DNA of 34,882 nucleotides from Solirubrobacterales bacterium. GTDB taxonomy: Bacteria; Actinomycetota; Thermoleophilia; Solirubrobacterales; Solirubrobacteraceae. Below are positions 30,130-34,882 of this stretch, one piece after another. Position 1 is the first letter of the stretch, and every line of letters starts with the position of its first letter. Location of the stretch: contig JAPLCH010000237.1 of NCBI GenBank assembly GCA_026392325.1, forward strand, positions 1-34,882, read 5' to 3'. The position numbers were made by a program, and so were the translations under genes. The notes under the pieces are model-generated. The model saw nothing but the letters and a program-made list of their open reading frames with translations, was not told where the DNA came from and ran no database searches.

Positions 30130-31785
30130 ATGAGTCGCTTGCTTAAAACCATTGCTGCTGTCGGGACGACCCTGACGCTTCTTGCCGTGCCGTCCTCGGC
30201 CTTCGCAGGAGCCTCAGCTCCCCAGGCTTTCCCCAAGGGGTTCATCTGGGGTGTTGCAGGGGCTGGATTCCAAAGTGAGATGGGCGGCGGTGCTGCCAAC
30301 TCGGACACGAAAACAGACTGGTGGGCTTGGACCCACGACGCCGCGAACATTGCTGCCCATCACGTCAGCGGCGACCAGCCGGAGAACGGACCTGGCGGAT
30401 GGAAGACCAGCTATGCCGCGGACATCGCCAATGCCAAGTCGATTGGCATGAAGAGTTGGCGGATGGGAATTGAATGGTCACGGATCTTCCCCAAGTCAAC
30501 CAGCTCCGTGAAGATCGGCAGCACCGTTTCCACAGCAAACCTCAAGGCCCTCGACAAGCTCGCAAACAAGGCAGCTGTCGCGAAGTACAGGGCAATCATC
30601 ACCGCAGCCCGCAAGGCTGGGATGAACCCATTCGTGACGCTGAACCACTTCACCCTTCCTCTTTGGGCACATGACCCGATCGCAGCGCGTGACGCGCTGG
30701 CAACCCGTCGCCCCGATGATCCGGTTCCAGCCAGCCTGACCAAGGCCGGTTGGCTTTCGACATCAACCGTCACCGAGTTCCGCAAGTACGCCGCATACGC
30801 CGCGTGGAAGTTCGGGGATCTTGTTGACTGGTGGTCGCCCGTCAACGAGCCCATGGTTGTCGCAGTGAACGGCTACGCCAATGTCCCTGGGGCAATCGCA
30901 GGCTATTTCCCCCCTGGCGCTTACTGCTATCGGTGCGCGATCAAGGCCTCGGAGAACCTTGTTGCGGCCAACGCAGTTGCCTACACAGAAGTCCACGCCA
31001 AGGACACCAAGGACGCGGACAAGGATGGCAAAAAGAGCCGAGTTGGCCTCGTTCAGAACATGATCCACTTCGTGCCTTCCAATGCTGCAAACCCAACGGA
31101 TGTCGCTGCCACCGTCCACGCAGACCAAGTGTTCAACCGCCTTTCACTTGACGGAATGGTCAAGGGAATCGTTGACCACAATGCGAACGGACGGGTTGAC
31201 GCCGGTGAGACGGACCCCAAGCTGGCAAACAAGGCTGACTTCGTCGGAGTCAACTACTACTACCGTGGGCGCGTCACCGGCCTGGGCTTCTCCCTGTCGA
31301 GCGCAATTCCGCTCCTTGACTTTGCTCCGGCAACTTCCTACGCGTGGGCTCTGAACCCAACCGCTGCGGCATGCCCCACGCTCTGCTCAGACTTTGGCAG
31401 TGAGATAGACACCGACGGCTTTGGTGCAGTCCTGCGTGAAGCAGCAACCTACGGCAAGCCCCTCGTGATCACCGAGAACGGCATGGCTGACTCATCGGAT
31501 GCCCAACGTCCAGGCTTCCTCGTGAGACACCTTGATCAGGTCCAAAAGGTCGCAACCCAGAAGCCAGGTGGGGTGTCGGTACTCGGCTACTACCAGTGGT
31601 CTCTCACTGACAACTTCGAATGGTCTGCCGGCTACGGCCCCAAGTTCGGTTTGTACGGCTTCAACTCATCAACGCTTGCGCGGACGGCTCGTCCAAGTGC
31701 ATCAGTCTTTGGTGGCATCGCCAAGGCCAACGCTCTCAGCGGCCCGCTGCTCGATCAGTACGTGAATACCGGCCCGGCCGGCTGA
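30130..31785 (+). CDS. Secreted GH1 family beta-glycosidase with EF-hand loop
   Basis: A 551-aa exported hydrolase: signal peptide 1-26 (cut near SAFA), then the GH1 barrel from FPKGFIWGVAGAGFQSE. The acid/base is Glu240 (SPVNEP) and the nucleophile Glu449 (LVITENG). VTLNHFTLPLWAHDPIAARDA (169-189) and the NEPMVV...GYFPPGAY stretch resemble archaeal-type GH1 enzymes more than classic bacterial beta-glucosidases. A canonical EF-hand calcium loop, DHNANGRVDAGE (349-360), lies in an insertion, and a partial one, DADKDGKK, lies near 295-302. Export and calcium loops suggest action on extracellular glycosides. The exact sugar is not known. Confidence 0.88.
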   Translation: MSRLLKTIAAVGTTLTLLAVPSSAFAGASAPQAFPKGFIWGVAGAGFQSEMGGGAANSDTKTDWWAWTHDAANIAAHHVSGDQPENGPGGWKTSYAADIANAKSIGMKSWRMGIEWSRIFPKSTSSVKIGSTVSTANLKALDKLANKAAVAKYRAIITAARKAGMNPFVTLNHFTLPLWAHDPIAARDALATRRPDDPVPASLTKAGWLSTSTVTEFRKYAAYAAWKFGDLVDWWSPVNEPMVVAVNGYANVPGAIAGYFPPGAYCYRCAIKASENLVAANAVAYTEVHAKDTKDADKDGKKSRVGLVQNMIHFVPSNAANPTDVAATVHADQVFNRLSLDGMVKGIVDHNANGRVDAGETDPKLANKADFVGVNYYYRGRVTGLGFSLSSAIPLLDFAPATSYAWALNPTAAACPTLCSDFGSEIDTDGFGAVLREAATYGKPLVITENGMADSSDAQRPGFLVRHLDQVQKVATQKPGGVSVLGYYQWSLTDNFEWSAGYGPKFGLYGFNSSTLARTARPSASVFGGIAKANALSGPLLDQYVNTGPAG

Positions 31786-31814
31786 TTACTTCCGAATTCG
31801 AACTTGCCCAGCAT

Positions 31815-31820
31815 TAGGCT
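31815..31820 (+). promoter_or_regulatory. -10-like TAGGCT, leaderless candidate
   Basis: TAGGCT fits TANNNT and lies six bases before the GTG start at 31827. There is no Shine-Dalgarno. This arrangement is typical of leaderless genes in Actinobacteria. TTGCCC (31804-31809) is too close to be a normal -35 box. Confidence 0.35.
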
Positions 31821-31826
31821 TAGCGT

Positions 31827-33229
31827 GTGAGACGAGCTCTCGGAATCGCCTCTGCTTTCCTTGCGTTGACTGCTGTTCCGGCCAGCGCTGCCACTCTGAC
31901 CTCAAACGGAGCACTGAGCCCATCGTTCTCGAGGGGACTTTCCAACTTCACGACAACCTGCAACGGCGGCTCGATGCGGCTGGGAATCTCCGTGCTGCGC
32001 AGCACGTCAGTGAAGGTCGGGACGGCTGCGGCTCTCAAGGGACCACGGACTGCAACCGTGAAACTCCAGCCTGGTAAACGGGTCATCGTTCAGGTCACCG
32101 AGGGCGGACGGACAAGTTCACACTCAATCCGCTGCGTGCCCAGCGACTTCCCAAGGTCTTCGGCAACCGGGATGCTCCCAGCTGATATCCCCATGCTCGC
32201 GATTAACGACATCTCATCGCGAACCCGCAGCAAGACTTCCAACACCTCCTACGCGATCATCGTTGACAGACATGGGGTGCCAATCTGGTGGCACAAGGAG
32301 AACCTCAGCCTTGTCAACTTCTTCGCCACGCCTGACGGCTCCCTCGCGATTGGACATGCCAGTGGGCCCCTGAAACTGCCAAGCCGGTGAACGGGGATGT
32401 TGATGGCCATGATGCTTCACCCACAGGAGCGGGGCGCTGGCTGATGGCTCTTCACACAACGCGAAGCAAGGTGGACCTGAGGCCGATCGGGCTGGCAGCG
32501 TCTGGAAAGACAATTGACTCGAGCATCCTCGAAGTTGACGCTCACGGAAAGACCCTCTGGTCATGGAGCTCGGCGCAACACTTCGCCACCTCGGAGAGCA
32601 TCCTTACCCAGGTGACAAAGTCAACCGCGGGCTCCATCGCAGACCTTGCCCATGTCAACTCATTTGAGGAGGATGGTCAGGGCGGGATTATCGCCTCGTT
32701 CCGCAACACAAGCGCCGTCTACCGGATCATCAAGGCGACAGGTGAGATTGATTGGAAACTGGGCGGATCAACAACTCCGAAAAGCCTTACGGTTCTCGGC
32801 GATCCGGGCATCTCAGCAGCATTCCACCTGCTGGGCCAGCATGATGCACGCCTTCAGGATGATGGGACTCTAACCCTGTTTGACAATGGTTCCACCGTCG
32901 TTCAGGGAGGCCAGCGCTACTCGCGTCAAGCCAGGGCACTACGAATCCGGATTGATCCGATTGCCCGAACTGCGACCTTCGTTGAGGCGGTCACGGACCC
33001 CACGATTGGGAGCAGCCCAGCCTGCGGCAGTGCTTGGCGGACAGCGGATGGTCACTGGCTGGTCGCGTGGGGAGCAAAGCCTTCGATTCGCGCGTACGAC
33101 AAGAGTGGGAAGGCCTACTTCTCGCTCTCGTACCTGGACCCACAGCGCTTCACCTACCGTGCGGCGCCAATTGAATCGCCGTCACTCACCGAGGCCGCTG
33201 TGGTGTCGGGGATGGACTACGTCAGATAG
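31827..33229 (+). pseudogene. Secreted arylsulfotransferase (ASST)-family protein, frameshifted
   Basis: Two adjacent frames together encode one protein of about 467 aa. The first (31827-32390) has a signal peptide, a cadherin-like beta domain (NGALSPSFSRGLSNFTTTC... RCVPSDFP) and the propeller start (YAIIVDRHGVPIWWHKEN). The second (open before its GTG 32387, to 33229) continues with VNGDVDGHDAS, ILEVDAHGKTLWSWSS and HVNSFEEDGQGGIIASFRN. Adding one C to the CCCC at 32367-32370 joins them as HASGPPETAKPVNGD. ASST-type propellers transfer sulfate between phenols, but in this lineage their substrates are unknown. It may be a true pseudogene or a sequencing error. Its 3' end overlaps the convergent EthA-type gene by 13 bp. 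Confidence 0.8.
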
Positions 33230-34698
33230 GACTGACTCCCCGAGGTGCTGAACGTCAGCGTGCCGTCCTCCAACTGAAGAACTCGCAGGTTCTTTCTGTC
33301 ACGGCTGAGGTTCAGGTCTAGATTCCATGGCTCACGCTCCGCAGACTTGGGGAACAGATACTTGCCTCGCTCCACATAGTTGGAGGTGTAATCGCCAAAG
33401 GGGCGCGTGTCGAGTTCAGGATCACTGTTGACCGGGATGCAGGTGTCGTAGCCCCTGACTTGCATGTGCTCCAGCACTCGCTGGAAGTGCTCTGCGACAA
33501 CCTCCACGCGAAGCGTCCAGGCTACATGTGGATAAGGGAATGAGCACATCAGATTTGGTAGGTCGGTCATCATCATTCCCCGGTAAGTGACCGTCTCCGG
33601 CAGCTCTTGCACTTGGCCATCAACTGAGAACTCAACTCCGCCCAGTGCCAGCAGGTCCAGTCCCGTCGCGGTGACGACGATGTCGGCTGGAAGCTCCTCT
33701 CCCGACTTGAGGAGAATCCCATTCGCAGTGAAGTGGTCGATCTGATCTGTGACGACAGACGCTGTCCCCTTGCGAATGGCTCGGAACATGTCTCCGCCGG
33801 GGACAACACAGAGACGCTGATCCCACGGGTTGTACTTGGGGGTGAAGTGCTTGTCCACGTCGTAGCCCTCTGGGAGCTGCTTGGTGACGGTCTTGATGAT
33901 CCACTTTCGAACCAGATTTGGCCGTTTCTTGCTCATGTTCCAAACCATTTCCTGAGTGAAGATGCTCTTGCGTCGAGCAATCGCATAAACCCGATCCGGT
34001 GATAGGAACCTGCTGAAGAACATGACAACCGGGTCCCGCTTGGGCGTTGGGATGACATAGGTGGGCGAACGCTGCAACATGGTCACATGCTCCGCCGTGC
34101 CTGCCATTGACGGGATCAATGTGACGGCCGTTGCCCCACTCCCGATTACCACGACTCGCTTGCCCGAATAGTCAAGCTCCTGGGGCCAATTCTGCGGGTG
34201 AATAACCGTCCCAGCAAAGTCCTCGATCCCCGCAAATTTGGGAGTGTGGCCATGGTCATAGCGGAAGTACCCGGTCGCGCTGAAGATCCACCGTGCTGTC
34301 AAGGTCACCGACTCGCCCGTTGACGCATTCAATGCTTTGACAGTCCACATTGAGTTCTCAGATGACCAGTCGGCACTTGTAACGCTGTGGCCGAAACGGA
34401 TGTTGTCCGTCACCCCGAATCTGTCAGCTGTCTCCCCTAGATACCCGCGGATCGCTTCGCCTTCAGCGATGGCGACCGGGTCACGCCAAGGGTTGAACGA
34501 ATACCCGAATGTGTACATGTCCACATCGGAACGAATACCCGGATAGCGGAAGAGGTCCCATGTACCCCCCAGCTGTTCGCGCGATTCAAGAATTGCGTAG
34601 CTCTTGTCGGGAAGGTTGCGTTCCAGCTGGCACGCAACTCCGATTCCGGTTATCCCGGCGCCGATGATCAATACGTCAAGGTCGGGATTTTCACGCAT
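33217..34698 (-). CDS. ethA: Flavin-containing Baeyer-Villiger monooxygenase, EthA-type
   Basis: A 493-aa cytosolic FAD/NADPH enzyme inserting oxygen next to ketones or oxidising sulfur. The FAD Rossmann motif GAGITG is at 13-18, the Baeyer-Villiger fingerprint FAGTVIHPQNWP at 161-172, and the NADPH Rossmann motif GSGAT at 186-190. Long blocks recall mycobacterial EthA: KSYAILESREQLGGTWDLF, RYPGIRSDVDMYT, VTMLQRSPTYV, and QLPEGYDVDKHF followed by NPWDQRLC. No TetR-type EthR is visible next to it. ATG 34698 is preferred; a start 14 codons upstream at 34740 would add a non-family leader. Confidence 0.93.
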   Translation of the reverse strand: MRENPDLDVLIIGAGITGIGVACQLERNLPDKSYAILESREQLGGTWDLFRYPGIRSDVDMYTFGYSFNPWRDPVAIAEGEAIRGYLGETADRFGVTDNIRFGHSVTSADWSSENSMWTVKALNASTGESVTLTARWIFSATGYFRYDHGHTPKFAGIEDFAGTVIHPQNWPQELDYSGKRVVVIGSGATAVTLIPSMAGTAEHVTMLQRSPTYVIPTPKRDPVVMFFSRFLSPDRVYAIARRKSIFTQEMVWNMSKKRPNLVRKWIIKTVTKQLPEGYDVDKHFTPKYNPWDQRLCVVPGGDMFRAIRKGTASVVTDQIDHFTANGILLKSGEELPADIVVTATGLDLLALGGVEFSVDGQVQELPETVTYRGMMMTDLPNLMCSFPYPHVAWTLRVEVVAEHFQRVLEHMQVRGYDTCIPVNSDPELDTRPFGDYTSNYVERGKYLFPKSAEREPWNLDLNLSRDRKNLRVLQLEDGTLTFSTSGSQSYLT

Positions 34699-34762
34699 CG
34701 CCCCATTGTTCCTTACGCGACGGCAATCCGCGCGCAGCACAAGCAGAAGAAGTAAGCGACTG

Positions 34763-34775
34763 CCAGCCCGGCTGG
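34763..34775 (-). terminator. Short hairpin after the partial minus-strand gene
   Basis: CCAGC / GCTGG form a 5-bp stem with a 3-nt loop, 20 nt beyond the stop at 34795 and ahead of the EthA-type gene. No T-tract is present. It probably separates the two transcripts only weakly. Confidence 0.3.
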
Positions 34776-34794
34776 GGTTCAGCGGCCTTGTTTG

Positions 34795-34882
34795 TCAGGC
34801 TGCGGCCAGCAGATGGTCCTCGACATTGCGATGTATTCGCTCGTCGAGGTCGTCAAGCTTTGACTCCCGGTAACCGGGATGG
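34795..34882 (-). CDS. Unidentified protein, C-terminal end only
   Basis: The frame is open from the window edge to a TGA at 34795-34797 and encodes HPGYRESKLDDLDERIHRN then VEDHLLAAA. It is charged and helical, with codon usage like the neighbours. The family is not recognised from 28 residues. It ends 96 nt before the start of the EthA-type gene, in the same direction. Confidence 0.45.
   Translation of the reverse strand, partial: HPGYRESKLDDLDERIHRNVEDHLLAAA

Noticed and set aside
32364..32378. Programmed -1 frameshift in the ASST-family gene
   Set aside because: The GGGCCCC run is not a slippery heptamer in the reading phase of the upstream frame, and no stimulatory stem was found. A missing C explains the break more simply.
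1..34882. CRISPR array, tRNA or rRNA genes, intact insertion sequence or prophage
   Set aside because: No regularly spaced repeats, no cloverleaf or rRNA-like stretch, and no transposase, integrase or phage structural motifs were seen on either strand.

Overview
The window reads as a chromosomal segment of a moderately GC-rich actinobacterium, most likely of the class Thermoleophilia (Solirubrobacterales-like). This placement is an inference. It rests on an actinobacterial IHF (mIHF) paralogue, a complete Mce lipid-transport operon with its own ATPase gene, a secreted arylsulfotransferase-family protein with an N-terminal beta domain, an EthA-type Baeyer-Villiger monooxygenase, and a conserved small protein with a WHVRPRLGLIGM-type core. 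I saw no tRNA, rRNA, CRISPR array, intact insertion sequence or prophage.

Layout. (1) 1-994: 3' end of an ABC permease translationally coupled to a short, apparently internally deleted solute-binding lipoprotein. (2) 1030-3787: a small Ala-rich protein and a GNAT-fold acyltransferase on the minus strand, divergent from a serine-palmitoyltransferase-like alpha-oxoamine synthase. The last two may start sphingolipid or ceramide synthesis. (3) 4052-4399: mIHF-like nucleoid protein. (4) 20587 down to 4380, minus strand: one tightly packed set of 14 genes. It holds two YrbE/MlaE permeases, an MlaF/MceG-type ATPase, six Mce proteins, an 871-aa MMPL transporter, a thioredoxin-fold protein, a B3/B4-domain protein and two small conserved or hypothetical proteins. 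Most junctions are 1-4 nt overlaps, so this looks like one lipid import/export unit with accessory genes. (5) 20833-21462: divergent lipoprotein. (6) 21541-25808: nitrogen assimilation, with amt-glnK on the minus strand divergent from a type III glutamine synthetase preceded by a possible structured leader. The PII protein lacks Tyr51, the usual modification site. (7) 25881-26699: voltage-gated K+ channel whose ATG directly follows the glnN terminator. (8) 27016-29646: XRE regulator, then an ArsR-SulP pair bracketed by two 78-bp near-identical direct repeats. Each repeat encodes, on the minus strand, the last residues of an XRE-type regulator, so this is an old insertion or duplication scar. 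(9) 30130-34882: secreted archaeal-like GH1 beta-glycosidase with an EF-hand loop, a frameshifted arylsulfotransferase-family gene, an EthA-type monooxygenase, and the 3' end of an unidentified gene.

The most notable observations are the extended Mce operon with coupled redoxin and B3/B4 genes, the SPT/GNAT pair, the repeat-flanked ArsR-SulP cassette, the Tyr51-less PII next to GSIII, and the apparently leaderless channel gene abutting a terminator. All functional statements are from reading motifs by eye. No database search was run.
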